From the NCBI GenBank assembly GCA_022565695.1, contig JAIUME010000001.1, positions 372,001 to 436,000 on the forward strand: a DNA stretch of 64,000 nt, written 5' to 3'. Shown piece by piece: positions 37,476 through 47,018 of this stretch. Every line of letters starts with the position of its first letter. Positions within the stretch are counted from its first letter, which is position 1. Below the pieces are notes generated by a model. That model did no database searches and was not told where the DNA came from. It saw only the letters and a program-made list of their open reading frames with translations. The translations under genes were made by a program, and so were the position numbers. The DNA is from Alcanivorax sp. Lineage in GTDB: Bacteria > Pseudomonadota > Gammaproteobacteria > Pseudomonadales > Alcanivoracaceae.

Positions 37476-38141
37476 TCAGGCCGCAGCAGACCGCTTCGCA
37501 ATCGCCCGCAACACAATCCGGCACTGATTCTCGCCATACTCACTGATGGCCGCCGCCGCATCGTCCGCCTTGCGCATCAACACATTCCCCAGCAGCCGCT
37601 GGAAAATGGTGATCGAGACATCAAACTCGGTGGTCTCTTCGGTCAACGCGATAAAGGAATACCGCTGCAACAACGGGATCATGTCGCTGATGGTGCGTGC
37701 CATATAGGTATTGCGCGCAAAGCGCAGCATATCCGGCAGCCACTGGAACACCAGCTGATGCGCCCCCGCCAGGTCGCCATGGGCATGACGCTCTTCCAGC
37801 TGCGGCACCAGCTTGGCCAGTTCCTCCACCTCACCGGCCTGCCAGGTCTCGGCAGCGCGGGCCGCCAGCTGCGCCAGCAGCAGAAACAGGAAGTCATACA
37901 ACTCCCGCACCTGCTCCTCATTCACCTCACAGACGCGCGCGCCACGCCGGGGCTGAATCTCGATCAGATGGCGCCCTTCCAGCACCCTGAAAGCCTCTCG
38001 CAGTGAGTTGGTGCTCACATTCAGCTGCTTGGCCAGCTCACTCTCCGGCAACTTCGCACCAGGGGCCAGTTCGCCCCGGATAATGCGGTCACCCAGATGC
38101 TCTGCGATCTGTTCACTCAGGCTGGTGGCTTTCAACGGCAT
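37476..38141 (-). CDS. GntR-family (FadR subfamily) regulator beside alkB
   Basis: This is a 221-residue regulator with an N-terminal winged helix (SEQIAEHLGDRIIRGELAPGAK, SELAKQLNVSTNSLREAFRVLE) and a helical C-terminal FCD domain (LYDFLFLLLAQLAARAAETW). FCD domains bind acid ligands. It is divergent from alkB, as a GntR gene is next to one of the alkB genes of Alcanivorax borkumensis. The shared 144-bp region has a perfect FadR-subfamily operator, so it probably controls alkB and itself in response to an alkane-derived acid (inference). Confidence 0.9.
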   Translation of the reverse strand: MPLKATSLSEQIAEHLGDRIIRGELAPGAKLPESELAKQLNVSTNSLREAFRVLEGRHLIEIQPRRGARVCEVNEEQVRELYDFLFLLLAQLAARAAETWQAGEVEELAKLVPQLEERHAHGDLAGAHQLVFQWLPDMLRFARNTYMARTISDMIPLLQRYSFIALTEETTEFDVSITIFQRLLGNVLMRKADDAAAAISEYGENQCRIVLRAIAKRSAAA

Positions 38142-38200
38142 GGGTCCTCCTCAAGGTGTGCGCAGTATAGCCGTATCCGGTTACTTTCGCATTACATGAA

Positions 38201-38233
38201 TTGTTTGACAACTCAATTCTTCATGGTTAGTCT
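38201..38233 (+). promoter_or_regulatory. alkB promoter with overlapping GntR/FadR operator
   Basis: A perfect -35 box TTGACA (38205-38210) is followed after 17 bp by TAGTCT (38228-38233) as a possible -10. The 11-mer TTGTTTGACAA (38201-38211) matches the FadR-subfamily consensus TNGTNNNACNA exactly and covers the -35 box, so a bound regulator would block RNA polymerase. It also lies within a larger inverted repeat with GAATTG and CAATTC arms. Transcription would start near 38240, about 45 bases before the alkB start codon. Confidence 0.6.
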
Positions 38234-38285
38234 CGGATTCGACAGTGAGTGATGGCAGGGATGGGCCCTGCCCGGGAGACTGATT

Positions 38286-39437
38286 ATGTTTGAGCGTATG
38301 AGTTCGGATCTGATGATCCTCTTCAAGCGTTTTGGTTATTTGCTGGTACTGGTTGTACCGGCCGTCGGCGTGGCCTGTTCCTGGTTGCTGGTGAATTCCC
38401 CCAACGCCAATTTCTGGGCCTTCTTCCCGATCCTCTTCACCTTCGGCCTGGTACCGATCCTCGACTACATCGTCGGCAAGGACCCCGCCAACCCGGACGA
38501 AGAAGTCCAGGTGCCAGCGATGACCAACGAGATCTACTACCGTGTGCTGACTCTGATGTGCCTGCCGTTGCATCTGGGTGTGATGGGGTATGCCGGCTGG
38601 GCCTTCGTCAACGCGGAACTGTCTCTGTTTGCGCAACTGGGCTGGCTCATGTCCGTGGGCGTGATGGGCGGCATCATCGCCATCAACATCGGCCACGAGC
38701 TGATTCATAAAGATCCGAAAATCGAGAACTGGGCAGGCGGCCTGTTCCTGGCGTCCGTGACCTATGCCGGCTTCAAGGTCGAGCATGTGCGCGGCCACCA
38801 CGTCCACGTCTCCACCCCGAATGACGCCAGCTCCTCGCGGTATAACCAAAGCATTTACGATTTCCTGCCCAAGGCATTCCTGCACAACTTCACCAACGCC
38901 TGGCGCCTGGAAGCCGAGCGCCTGAAGCGTAAAGGCAAATCGCCCCTGAGCGTTTATAACGAGCTGATCTGGTGGTACAGCATTTCCGGTCTGTTCGCCC
39001 TGACCTTCTTTGCCGTGTTTGGCTGGATGGGTCTGCTGTTCTTCGTCGGCCAGAGCTTCTTCGCCTCAACCACACTCGAAGTGATCAACTACATCGAGCA
39101 TTACGGCCTGCACCGCCGCGAGCTGGAAAACGGCCGCTTCGAACGCGTTACCCCGGCCCACAGCTGGAACAGCAACTACCTGCTGACCAACATGTTCCTG
39201 TTCCACCTGCAGCGTCACAGCGATCACCACGCCTACGCCAAGCGTCGCTATCAGGTGCTGCGCCACTACGAAGAAAGCCCGCAATTGCCGGGTGGTTACG
39301 CCGCCATGTTCGTCCTGGCACTGGTGCCGCCGCTGTGGAAAAAAGTCATGAACCCGCGCGTTGAAGCCTATTACCAGGGCGAGCTGGATCAGCTCTTCCG
39401 CGAAGGCCGCCGCGTCAACAATATTTCTGCATCGTGA
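38286..39437 (+). CDS. alkB: Alkane 1-monooxygenase
   Basis: This 383-residue integral-membrane non-haem diiron enzyme hydroxylates n-alkanes at the terminal carbon, taking electrons from rubredoxin. All diagnostic histidine boxes are present: HELIH (137-141), EHVRGHH (166-172), NYIEHYGLH (268-276) and LQRHSDHH (308-315). Hydrophobic helices cover the rest. A GGGAG box lies 7 bases before the ATG. Rubredoxin, rubredoxin reductase and alcohol dehydrogenase genes are not adjacent. It is divergent from the GntR regulator and ends at a strong terminator. Confidence 0.97.
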   Translation: MFERMSSDLMILFKRFGYLLVLVVPAVGVACSWLLVNSPNANFWAFFPILFTFGLVPILDYIVGKDPANPDEEVQVPAMTNEIYYRVLTLMCLPLHLGVMGYAGWAFVNAELSLFAQLGWLMSVGVMGGIIAINIGHELIHKDPKIENWAGGLFLASVTYAGFKVEHVRGHHVHVSTPNDASSSRYNQSIYDFLPKAFLHNFTNAWRLEAERLKRKGKSPLSVYNELIWWYSISGLFALTFFAVFGWMGLLFFVGQSFFASTTLEVINYIEHYGLHRRELENGRFERVTPAHSWNSNYLLTNMFLFHLQRHSDHHAYAKRRYQVLRHYEESPQLPGGYAAMFVLALVPPLWKKVMNPRVEAYYQGELDQLFREGRRVNNISAS

Positions 39438-39492
39438 TCGTTGCTTTCCAGATGCGGCATTACCACTGGCAGGCTCTCCGCCTGTAGTACTC

Positions 39493-39529
39493 GGCACCGC
39501 GGGACATTGAGGGATGTCCTTTTGGTGCC
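39493..39529 (+). other. Structured 3' region of alkB mRNA
   Basis: GGCACC (39493-39498) pairs with GGTGCC (39524-39529), and GGACAT (39502-39507) with ATGTCC (39514-39519) inside it. This nested hairpin lies between the alkB stop codon and the terminator and could protect or tune the transcript. Confidence 0.5.
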
Positions 39530-39539
39530 CTCCGTCAAG

Positions 39540-39564
39540 GCCGGCTTATGCCGGCTTTTTTTTT
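39540..39564 (+). terminator. Intrinsic terminator after alkB
   Basis: GCCGGC, loop TTAT, GCCGGC, then nine T residues. This is a textbook rho-independent terminator. Confidence 0.9.
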
Positions 39565-39624
39565 GCGTTGATGGCTCTTACACCATTGTCCGCCTCGAGC
39601 CCCGAGACCTGGCGGCGGCTCCTC

Positions 39625-40224
39625 TCAGGCTGTTTCGAACAGCGCCTGGATGTGTTCCCGGGCGTCAGCCAGTGCTTTATCGCGCGCCTCATCGCCCAGC
39701 CCCAACCCTTCGGCGCGGATGACCTCGATATCGGTAATGCCAAGGAAGTTGAGCACACCCACCAGGTACGGGACATGTGCCGCGCCGGTGGGCTGGCCTG
39801 CGTGGAGGCCGCCTGCCGTGGCCACAATGACAACCTTCTTGCCGCCTGCCAGGCCTTCCGGACCGTCGGCGGTGTAGCGGAAGGTGGTGCCGGCAACGGC
39901 GATCCGATCAATCCAGGCCTTGAGCTGGGTCGGGATGGTGAAGTTGTACATGGGCGCGCTGATCACCAGGGCGTCAGCGGCGATAAAGTCCTCCAGCACA
40001 CCCTGGTCCTGCGCAGCGTCGTCGGACTGGCCGTAGGCTTGCTGGCCGACGGTCGCGAGGTTATCCGGGGACAGATGCACGATGGCGCTGTCGCTGGCGA
40101 GATCACGGTAGGCCACGTCGAGCGCTGGCTCGGCCTGGCGCCAGGTGTCCACCACGGCGCGGCTGAGTTGGCGGGAGGCAGAGGCGTCGCCGAGTATGCT
40201 GGTATCCAGATGCAACAGTTTCAT
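39625..40224 (-). CDS. azoR: FMN-dependent NADH-azoreductase
   Basis: This is a 199-residue flavodoxin-fold oxidoreductase that reduces quinones and azo compounds with NADH. Family marks are MKLLHLDTSILGDAS at the N-terminus, SAPMYNFTIPTQLKAWIDRI (FMN phosphate/ring loop) and IVATAGGLHAGQPTG. The start at 40224 has AAGGAC upstream; the longer frame does not resemble the family. It is divergent from a LysR-type gene, which probably regulates it. Confidence 0.92.
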   Translation of the reverse strand: MKLLHLDTSILGDASASRQLSRAVVDTWRQAEPALDVAYRDLASDSAIVHLSPDNLATVGQQAYGQSDDAAQDQGVLEDFIAADALVISAPMYNFTIPTQLKAWIDRIAVAGTTFRYTADGPEGLAGGKKVVIVATAGGLHAGQPTGAAHVPYLVGVLNFLGITDIEVIRAEGLGLGDEARDKALADAREHIQALFETA

Positions 40225-40346
40225 AAGTCTTGTCCTTTTCATGAGAGGCAGTTGATAGGCGCGCTTTATGAAACTCAGGCACCCGTTCACAACATCCATT
40301 CTGAACCAAGACACAATGCTGTATTAGATGGCCCAGTTGCGATACT

Positions 40347-40366
40347 TTGTCCCACATATGAGACAA
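40347..40366. promoter_or_regulatory. LysR-type dyad between azoR and its regulator
   Basis: TTGTCCC (40347-40353) and GAGACAA (40360-40366) form an imperfect inverted repeat with a 6-bp spacer, about 125 bp upstream of the azoR start. It overlaps the most likely start codon of the lysR gene (40358), so binding could also repress the regulator itself. Confidence 0.4.
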
Positions 40367-41266
40367 TCAACAACGCCAGACCTCAATGATCTGCTCTACT
40401 TCGCCCGGGTTGCCGAAGCGGGCAGCTTTACTGCTGCGGCTGAAGCCCTTGGCGTGCCCAAATCCCGTTTGTCGCGCCGCGTTGCGGCACTGGAGGAGCG
40501 GATCGGGGTGCGCCTGCTGCACCGCACCACCCGCAGGCTGTCGCTGACGGATGTCGGCGAGCGCTATCTGCGCCACTGCCAGGCAATGCTGCTGGAGGCG
40601 GAGCAGGCGGAAGAAACAGCCGCCAGCCTGACCGGCACCCCGCGCGGGCATCTGCGGGTATCCATACCGGTCACCCTGGCGGTGACGCCGGCGCTGTTCA
40701 CGGACTTTCTGGCGCGCTACCCCGACATCCAGCTGGAAGTGGTGCTGACCAACCGGCGTGTGGACCTGCTGGCTGAAAACGTGGATGTGGCCCTGCGTGT
40801 GCGTTCCCTGGATGAAGAGGAGCCGGCGCTGATCGTGCGGCGGCTCCGGCCGGCCAGAGCGTATCTGGTGGCATCACCCGCACTGCTGGCTGGCCGGCAG
40901 ATCGACACGCCCGACGCCCTGCGCCAGCTTCCCGTCCTGGGTGCCGTCGAAGCGGATCGCAAAGTGCACCTGACGCTGACGCGCCCTGACGGGGAGACTC
41001 GCCGTATAACGCTGGAGGCCAGGTTTGCCATGGAGGATTTTGCCGTGCGCCGCGAAGCCGCACTGAACGGCTTCGGGTTTACGTTGTTGCCGGAAGAATA
41101 CTGCGCCGCCGATCTGGCGGCAGGCGATCTGGTGCAACTACTGCCGGACTGGTCGTTGCCGGGGGGCACGATCCAGTTGGCCTACCCGCACCGGCGCGGC
41201 ATGTTGCCGGCGGTGCGCGCCTGGATCGATCATCTGATGGCCGCCTATGACGGCGCCGCTTCCTGA
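40358..41266 (+). CDS. LysR-family transcriptional regulator
   Basis: This is a 302-residue regulator with an N-terminal winged helix-turn-helix (LLYFARVAEAGSFTAAAEALGVPKSRLSRRVAALEERIGVRL) and a periplasmic-binding-protein-like effector domain (HLRVSIPVTLAVTPALFTDFL, DVALRVRSLDEE). It belongs to the common group of LysR regulators beside flavin oxidoreductase genes. I prefer the start at 40358 because family members begin close to the HTH. An in-frame ATG at 40328 would add ten residues and lacks a clear ribosome site. It is divergent from azoR. Confidence 0.9.
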   Translation: MRQSTTPDLNDLLYFARVAEAGSFTAAAEALGVPKSRLSRRVAALEERIGVRLLHRTTRRLSLTDVGERYLRHCQAMLLEAEQAEETAASLTGTPRGHLRVSIPVTLAVTPALFTDFLARYPDIQLEVVLTNRRVDLLAENVDVALRVRSLDEEEPALIVRRLRPARAYLVASPALLAGRQIDTPDALRQLPVLGAVEADRKVHLTLTRPDGETRRITLEARFAMEDFAVRREAALNGFGFTLLPEEYCAADLAAGDLVQLLPDWSLPGGTIQLAYPHRRGMLPAVRAWIDHLMAAYDGAAS

Positions 41267-41273
41267 GCAGGTT

Positions 41274-41293
41274 TGGCGGATTGACTGCCGCCA
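41274..41293. terminator. Possible bidirectional hairpin between lysR and trkH
   Basis: TGGCGG (41274-41279) pairs with CCGCCA (41288-41293) around an 8-base loop, in the 33-bp gap between two convergent genes. Without a long T-run, terminator activity is uncertain. Confidence 0.3.
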
Positions 41294-41299
41294 GAACAT

Positions 41300-42754
41300 T
41301 TACTGTCGCCAGAACAGCGGCATAAACAATACCAGCATGGTGAAGACTTCCAGACGCCCGAGCAGCATGGCGAAGCACATCAGCCATTTGGCGAAGGTGC
41401 TGACTTCGCTGAAGCCGCTGGCAACGCCATCGATGCCCACGCCGAGATTGTTGAGCGACGCCGTGGTGGCAGAGAGCGCAGTGCCCGCATCCAGCCCCGT
41501 CATCATGAAGAGGATGGTGATGAGCACGGCGACGGTGATGTAGACGCCGACAAAACCCCACACCGCTTGCAAGACGCGATCGTCGGCGGCGCGGCGGCCG
41601 AAGCGCACGGAGAACACGCCGGTGGGATAAATCAGGCGGCGCAGTTCGCGCAGGCTGTGGTGGAACACCAGCGCCGAGCGGATGATTTTCATGCCGCCGC
41701 CGGTGGAGCCGGCGCAGCCGCCGAGGAAACTGGTCAGCACCAGCAGGTAGGGAATATAGCTGGGCCAGGCTGAGGCGCTGGTGCTGGTCAGGCCGGTGCC
41801 GGTACTGAACGACAACGACTGGAAAAGCGCGTGCCGTAGCGTTGTCAGCGCATCGCCCTGAAAGACATTGTGGACCCACAGCCCGCCAGCGATCACCGCT
41901 ACATACAGACAGATCAGCCCGACAAAGAAACGGAATTCCGGATCAACGATATAGGCGGCCAGGCTCTTGCCGCGCCACACCGCAAAGTGCAACGCAAAAC
42001 TCACCGCCCCGAGGAAGATGAACAGGCAGGCGATCATGTCGATCAGGCCGCTGTCGAAGTGCGCCATGCTGTTGTCGTACATGGCGAAACCGCCGGTGGA
42101 AACGGTACTGAAACTGTGGCCGATGGCGTCGAACCAGCTCATGCCTGCCCAGCGATACAACACCGCACAGGCAATGGTGAAGGCCACATAAATAATCCAC
42201 AGCGCCTTGGCGGTTTCGGCAATGCGCGGGGTGAGCTTGGCCTCTTTCATGGGGCCGGGAATTTCGGCCTTGAACAGCTGCATGCCGCCGACGCCGAGCA
42301 TGGGCAGAATGGCGATGGCGAGTACGATGATGCCCATGCCGCCCAGCCACTGCAGCTGCTGGCGGTAATAACGCAGGGCGTTGGGCAGGTCTTCGATGCC
42401 GGTGAGCACGGTGGCGCCGGTGGTGGTCAGCCCGGACACCGCTTCGAACACGGCATCCGTGACGCTGAGATCCAGCGCCGGGCTCAGCAATAGCGGCAAG
42501 GCGCCGATGCTGCCCAGCACCGCCCAGAACAGGGTGACCACAAGGAAGCCGTCGCGGGTTTGCAGTTCTGCTTTCTGGCGCCACACCGGCAGCCACATGG
42601 CCAGCCCGAGCACGAAGATGATGCCGAAGCTGGCGAGGAAGGCCAACTCGCTGCCGTCCTGAAAATACCAGGCGACCACCACCGGCGGCACCATGGAAAA
42701 GCTGAACACCATCAGCAGGATGCCGAGAATTTTGGTGATCAGTGCAAAGTGCAT
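41300..42754 (-). CDS. trkH: Trk potassium uptake protein, membrane subunit
   Basis: This is the 484-residue K+-translocating subunit of the Trk system. It has repeated membrane-pore-membrane units with filter-type segments such as [27 protein letters not shown] and [12 protein letters not shown], and the family motif [15 protein letters not shown]. It follows trkA on the same strand with a 14-bp gap, so the regulatory and membrane subunits are one unit. The product acts in potassium uptake and osmotic and pH balance. Confidence 0.95.
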   Translation of the reverse strand: MHFALITKILGILLMVFSFSMVPPVVVAWYFQDGSELAFLASFGIIFVLGLAMWLPVWRQKAELQTRDGFLVVTLFWAVLGSIGALPLLLSPALDLSVTDAVFEAVSGLTTTGATVLTGIEDLPNALRYYRQQLQWLGGMGIIVLAIAILPMLGVGGMQLFKAEIPGPMKEAKLTPRIAETAKALWIIYVAFTIACAVLYRWAGMSWFDAIGHSFSTVSTGGFAMYDNSMAHFDSGLIDMIACLFIFLGAVSFALHFAVWRGKSLAAYIVDPEFRFFVGLICLYVAVIAGGLWVHNVFQGDALTTLRHALFQSLSFSTGTGLTSTSASAWPSYIPYLLVLTSFLGGCAGSTGGGMKIIRSALVFHHSLRELRRLIYPTGVFSVRFGRRAADDRVLQAVWGFVGVYITVAVLITILFMMTGLDAGTALSATTASLNNLGVGIDGVASGFSEVSTFAKWLMCFAMLLGRLEVFTMLVLFMPLFWRQ

Positions 42755-42768
42755 GGAATGCCCGCTCG

Positions 42769-44142
42769 TCAGAAGAAAGTGAAGCCAACCTGGAACAGTT
42801 TTTCCACATCAATGATGCGGCGCCGATCCATCAGGAACAGGATCACATGATCGTTGGGCTCGATGACGATGTCGTCGTGGGCGATCAGCACCTTCTCGCC
42901 GCGCACGATGGCGCCGATGGTGGTGCCTTCCGGCAGATCGATATCCTCGATCATGCGGCCCACCACTTTCGAGCTGCGCGAATCACCGTGGGCAATCGCC
43001 TCGATGGCTTCGGCGGCACCGCGGCGCAGGGAATGCACACTCACCACATCGCCCCGGCGCACATGGGTCAGCAGATTGCCGATGGTGGCCTGCTGGGGCG
43101 AAATGGCGATGTCGATATCATGGCCCTGCACCAGATCCACATAGGCGGGGTTGCTGATCAGCGTCATCACCTTGCGGGCGCCGAGGCGCTTGGCCAGCAG
43201 TGAGGACATGATGTTGGCTTCGTCATCATTGGTCAGCGCACAGAAGACGTCGGTGTTTTCGATATTCGCTTTCAATAACTGGTCGCGATCTGTGGCCTGC
43301 CCTTGCAACACCACCGAGCGCTGCAGGTTTTCCGACAGCCAGGCGCAGCGTTCCGGGAAGCGCTCGATCACCTTGACGTTGTAACGGTGTTCCATGCCCC
43401 GGGCCAGGCGGTAGCCGATGTTGCCGCCGCCTGCGATGAGGATGCGCTTGTAGCTGTGCTCCAGCCGCCGCAGCTCACTCATGACCGCGCGAATGTCGTT
43501 GCGCGCTGCGACAAAGAACACTTCGTCGTCGGCCTCGATCACGGTGTCGCCTTCCGGCAGGATCGGCCGGTTTTCGCGGAAGATCGCCGCCACGCGGGTA
43601 TCCACATTGGGCATGTGCTTGCGCAGCTCGCGCAGTTCATGGCCCACCAGCGGCCCGCCATAATAGGCGCGCACCGCGACCAGCTGCACGCGACCGCCCG
43701 CGAAGTTGACCACTTGCAGGGCGCCGGGCAGGTCGATCAGGCGACGAATATAATCCGTCACCACCTGCTCCGGGCTGATGATCACATCAATGGGAATGGC
43801 ATCGTTGCGGAACAGCTTTTCCTTGTGCACATAGCTGGCGGCACGGATGCGGGCAATCTTGGTGGGGGTGCGGAACAGGGAATAGGCCACCTGGCAGGCG
43901 ATCATGTTCACTTCGTCACTGTTGGTGACGGCGATCAGCATGTCGGCGTCTTCGGCACCGGCATGGCGCAGCACATTCGGGTAGGAGCCACGCCCGGTGA
44001 CGGTGCGAATATCGATGCGGTCGCTCAGCTCGCGCAGGCGCTCGGCATCGGTGTCGATGATGGTGATGTCGTTGCGCTCGCCAGCCAGATTTTCGGCCAG
44101 CGTGCCCCCCACCTGCCCGGCACCGAGAATAATGATCTTCAT
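42769..44142 (-). CDS. trkA: Trk system potassium regulatory protein TrkA
   Basis: This is the 457-residue peripheral subunit that binds nucleotides and gates TrkH. It has two RCK modules, each with a Rossmann NAD-binding domain ([19 protein letters not shown] at the start and [15 protein letters not shown] near 232) and a following TrkA_C domain. Length and layout match E. coli TrkA. It lies in the def-fmt-rsmB-trkA-trkH run, an arrangement also found in pseudomonads. Confidence 0.97.
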   Translation of the reverse strand: MKIIILGAGQVGGTLAENLAGERNDITIIDTDAERLRELSDRIDIRTVTGRGSYPNVLRHAGAEDADMLIAVTNSDEVNMIACQVAYSLFRTPTKIARIRAASYVHKEKLFRNDAIPIDVIISPEQVVTDYIRRLIDLPGALQVVNFAGGRVQLVAVRAYYGGPLVGHELRELRKHMPNVDTRVAAIFRENRPILPEGDTVIEADDEVFFVAARNDIRAVMSELRRLEHSYKRILIAGGGNIGYRLARGMEHRYNVKVIERFPERCAWLSENLQRSVVLQGQATDRDQLLKANIENTDVFCALTNDDEANIMSSLLAKRLGARKVMTLISNPAYVDLVQGHDIDIAISPQQATIGNLLTHVRRGDVVSVHSLRRGAAEAIEAIAHGDSRSSKVVGRMIEDIDLPEGTTIGAIVRGEKVLIAHDDIVIEPNDHVILFLMDRRRIIDVEKLFQVGFTFF

Positions 44143-44157
44143 GCGCAGCGGCCTGTG

Positions 44158-45486
44158 TCAGGCAATGGTGGTCTTGCGCAAACGGGCAACATAAAAGCCA
44201 TCATGCCGGCCTTCCTGTGGCAGTAACTGAGCGCCGGCGCTGACCGGCAAATCCCCGAGTGTTTCCGACCCGAGTGTGCCCGGTGTGTCATCCCGGGCAT
44301 CCCCCTGACGAGCCAGAAAGGCGCTGACCTGCGCCGCGTTCTCGGCCATCAGCGTGGAACAGGTGGCGTAGACCAGCATGCCCCCGGGGCTGATCAGCGG
44401 CCATAATGCATCCAGCATCCGGGCCTGTAAACCAACCAGTGCCGGGATGTCGTCGGCCCGGCGGTGCCATTTCACATCCGGCTGGCGGCGCAGGATGCCG
44501 GTGGCCGAGCAGGGTGCATCCAGCAGGATCGCATCGAAAAGCACGCCGTCCCACCAGCTATCCGGCGCGGCAGCATCGCCCGCGACCACCGTGGCGTCGG
44601 CACCGAGGCGCTTGAGCGTCTCGCGCACCCGCTTCAGGCGGCGTTCGTCCTGATCCAGCGCCACCAGCGTGGCCAGCGGAAAACGCTCCGCCAGCTGGCC
44701 GGTCTTGCCGCCGGGGGCGGCGCAGGCATCCAGAATGCGGCCGTGCTCGGGCGCCTCGATCAGCTCGGCCGGCAACTGTGCGGCTTCGTCCTGCACTGAC
44801 AGGACGCCATCACGAAAGCCCGGCAACTGCTCCACCGAGATCGCCTGATCCAGATAGATGGCGAAGGGCGCCCGCGTGCCGGGTTGCGCGCTGATGTCCT
44901 GGGCCGCCAGGGCCGTGATCATGCCATCGCGGTCGCCGTAGCGGCGATTGGCGCGCAGGGTCAGCGGCGCTTCGGTGATGCTGGCGCGGGCAATGGCTTC
45001 GGCTTGCTCGGGCCAGTCGGCTTGCCACTGCTGCCACAGCCAGCGCGGCAACGAGCAGGCTTGCTCCACCGGCAGGCTGGCGGCGTAGGCCACCGGGTCC
45101 ACATTGCCAGCCTTGCGCAGCACAGCATTGGTCAGGCCGGCGGCCCAGGGGGCTTTCAGGGTACGGCACAGATCCGGGTAGGCATTGACCACCGCGTGGG
45201 CCGGGCGATCGGTAAACCAGCGCTCATAGATGCCACACAGCAAGGCCAGCCGCACGTCCAGGGCGCTGGCCTTGAGCGGCTTCTGCAGCTGCTGGTTGAG
45301 CCAGTGCTCCAGCAGTGTGCGATGCCGGCAGACACCGAAACACAGGTCGGCCATCAGCCCCCGTGCGCTGCCTTCCAGGGGCTGGCGGTGCAGCTTCATG
45401 GCTTCGCGCAGGCTGTGGCCCTGGCCGTTGGCCGGGAGAATATCCCGGAGTGCTTTGACGGCTTGCCACCGCGGATCTGCTGTCAT
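44158..45486 (-). CDS. rsmB: 16S rRNA (cytosine-967-C5)-methyltransferase
   Basis: This 442-residue enzyme methylates C967 of 16S rRNA. An N-terminal NusB-like RNA-binding domain (LMADLCFGVCRHRTLLEHW, FTDRPAHAVVNAY) precedes the SAM-dependent methyltransferase domain with DACAAPGGKTGQLAE, the catalytic DAPCSATGILRRQPDVKW and the second cysteine in YATCS. Its start codon overlaps the fmt stop (ATGA). It is part of the def-fmt-rsmB translation-factor operon. Confidence 0.96.
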   Translation of the reverse strand: MTADPRWQAVKALRDILPANGQGHSLREAMKLHRQPLEGSARGLMADLCFGVCRHRTLLEHWLNQQLQKPLKASALDVRLALLCGIYERWFTDRPAHAVVNAYPDLCRTLKAPWAAGLTNAVLRKAGNVDPVAYAASLPVEQACSLPRWLWQQWQADWPEQAEAIARASITEAPLTLRANRRYGDRDGMITALAAQDISAQPGTRAPFAIYLDQAISVEQLPGFRDGVLSVQDEAAQLPAELIEAPEHGRILDACAAPGGKTGQLAERFPLATLVALDQDERRLKRVRETLKRLGADATVVAGDAAAPDSWWDGVLFDAILLDAPCSATGILRRQPDVKWHRRADDIPALVGLQARMLDALWPLISPGGMLVYATCSTLMAENAAQVSAFLARQGDARDDTPGTLGSETLGDLPVSAGAQLLPQEGRHDGFYVARLRKTTIA

Positions 45487-46475
45487 GAAGGATTGGCCTG
45501 GGAGGAGGGTTTGGAAGACGGCTGGGGCTCTGCTGTGAGCACCTCGAAGTGCTGGCCGGGGCGGAACAGGTCCGGCCGGCCGCGCAACAGATCGGCCACG
45601 GGCAGGGCTTTCTTGCCGGGCAACTGGATCGTGGCGAGGCGCAGCGCGCCGTCGCCGCAGGCGACATCAATGCCTGCCGGGCTGACATTGATGACGGTGC
45701 CGGGTGCAAGCGTCGAGGTGTTCGCCAACGCCTCACTGGCCCATACCCGGATCACCTGATCATCCATGCGCCCCCAGGCCACCGGCCAGGGATTGAAGGC
45801 ACGTACCTGATCGTGCAGCGCGCGGGCCGGGCGTGACCAGTCCAGCCGGCCTTCGTCCTTGGTCAGCTTGTGGGCATAGGTGACGCCGTCGTCGGGCTGC
45901 GTTTCTGCTCTGGAGAGATACGACGGCAGATCATCCAGCACCGTCACCAGCGCCTCGGCGCCCAGCTCCGCAATGCGCTGGTACAGGCTGCCGCCGGTAT
46001 CCTCGGCGGTAATCGGAGTGGCCACCTTGTGCAGCATGGGCCCGGTATCCAGGCCCACGTCCATCTGCATGATGGTCACGCCGCTCTCCGCATCCCCCGC
46101 TGCAATGGCGCGGTGGACCGGCGCCGCGCCACGCCAGCGTGGCAGCAGCGAGCCGTGCACGTTGATGCAGCCGTAGCGGGGCAGATCCAGCACCGCCGCC
46201 GGAATGATCAGGCCATAGGCCACCACCACCATCACATCGGCGTCGAAGGTGCGCAGCTGATCGTGGATGGCCGGGTCTCTCAAGCGTTCGGGCTGGAGCA
46301 CCGGCAGCGCATGGGCCAGGGCCAGGGTTTTCACGTCGCTGGCCACCAGCTTGCGGCCCCGGCCTGCGGGGCGATCCGGCTGGGTCAGCACCGCCACCAC
46401 GTCATGGGACGACGCGAGCAAGGCGGCCAGGCTGGATGCGGCGAAGTCAGGGGTTCCTGCGAAAATAATCCGCAT
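45483..46475 (-). CDS. fmt: Methionyl-tRNA formyltransferase
   Basis: This 330-residue enzyme formylates initiator Met-tRNA using 10-formyl-tetrahydrofolate. Motifs are [30 protein letters not shown], the catalytic NVHGSLLPRWRGAAPVHRAI and GVTIMQMDVGLDTGPML. The C-terminal domain binds tRNA, and the last 15 residues are an S/P-rich tail. It overlaps def upstream (TGATG) and rsmB downstream (ATGA). Confidence 0.97.
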   Translation of the reverse strand: MRIIFAGTPDFAASSLAALLASSHDVVAVLTQPDRPAGRGRKLVASDVKTLALAHALPVLQPERLRDPAIHDQLRTFDADVMVVVAYGLIIPAAVLDLPRYGCINVHGSLLPRWRGAAPVHRAIAAGDAESGVTIMQMDVGLDTGPMLHKVATPITAEDTGGSLYQRIAELGAEALVTVLDDLPSYLSRAETQPDDGVTYAHKLTKDEGRLDWSRPARALHDQVRAFNPWPVAWGRMDDQVIRVWASEALANTSTLAPGTVINVSPAGIDVACGDGALRLATIQLPGKKALPVADLLRGRPDLFRPGQHFEVLTAEPQPSSKPSSQANPS

Positions 46476-46981
46476 CAGGCCTGCTGCCGATGGAGTTTTT
46501 CCATCTTCTTCTTGATACGAGTGCGCTTCAGGCGCGAGATATGGTCGACGAACAGCTTGCCGTTGAGGTGATCCATCTCGTGCTGCAGGCAGATGGCCAA
46601 CAGGCCCTCGCACTCCATCTCGAACGGTTTGCCGTCCCGGTCCTGGGCCTTGACGCGGATGCGCTCCGGGCGCTCCACGGTTTCATAGAAGCCGGGCACC
46701 GACAGGCAGCCTTCGTCGTAGGGCTGGGTCTGGTCCGTCAGCGGCGTGATCTCCGGGTTGACGAACACCATGGGCGCGTTGTGTTCCTCGGACACATCCA
46801 GCACCAGCAGGCGCTGATGCACGTTGACCTGGGACGCAGCAAGGCCGATACCGGAGGCGGCGTACATGGTTTCGATCATGTCGTCGATCAGTTTGCGAAG
46901 CCCGTCATCCACGACCTCCACGGGTTTTGCTACCGTGCGCAATCGGGGATCAGGAAATTCCAGAATGTCCAGTACAGCCAT
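46475..46981 (-). CDS. def: Peptide deformylase
   Basis: This 168-residue iron/zinc enzyme removes the formyl group from nascent proteins. The three signature motifs are visible: [16 protein letters not shown] and QHEMDHLNG with the HEXXH metal site. I choose the Met at 46981 ([15 protein letters not shown]), the usual family start; a Met three codons upstream (46990) is also possible. It is first gene of the def-fmt-rsmB-trkA-trkH run and divergent from the LysM gene. Confidence 0.97.
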   Translation of the reverse strand: MAVLDILEFPDPRLRTVAKPVEVVDDGLRKLIDDMIETMYAASGIGLAASQVNVHQRLLVLDVSEEHNAPMVFVNPEITPLTDQTQPYDEGCLSVPGFYETVERPERIRVKAQDRDGKPFEMECEGLLAICLQHEMDHLNGKLFVDHISRLKRTRIKKKMEKLHRQQA

Positions 46982-47018
46982 AGTGTGCATCCAACTCTTG
47001 CAGTATTACTCGAATTAC

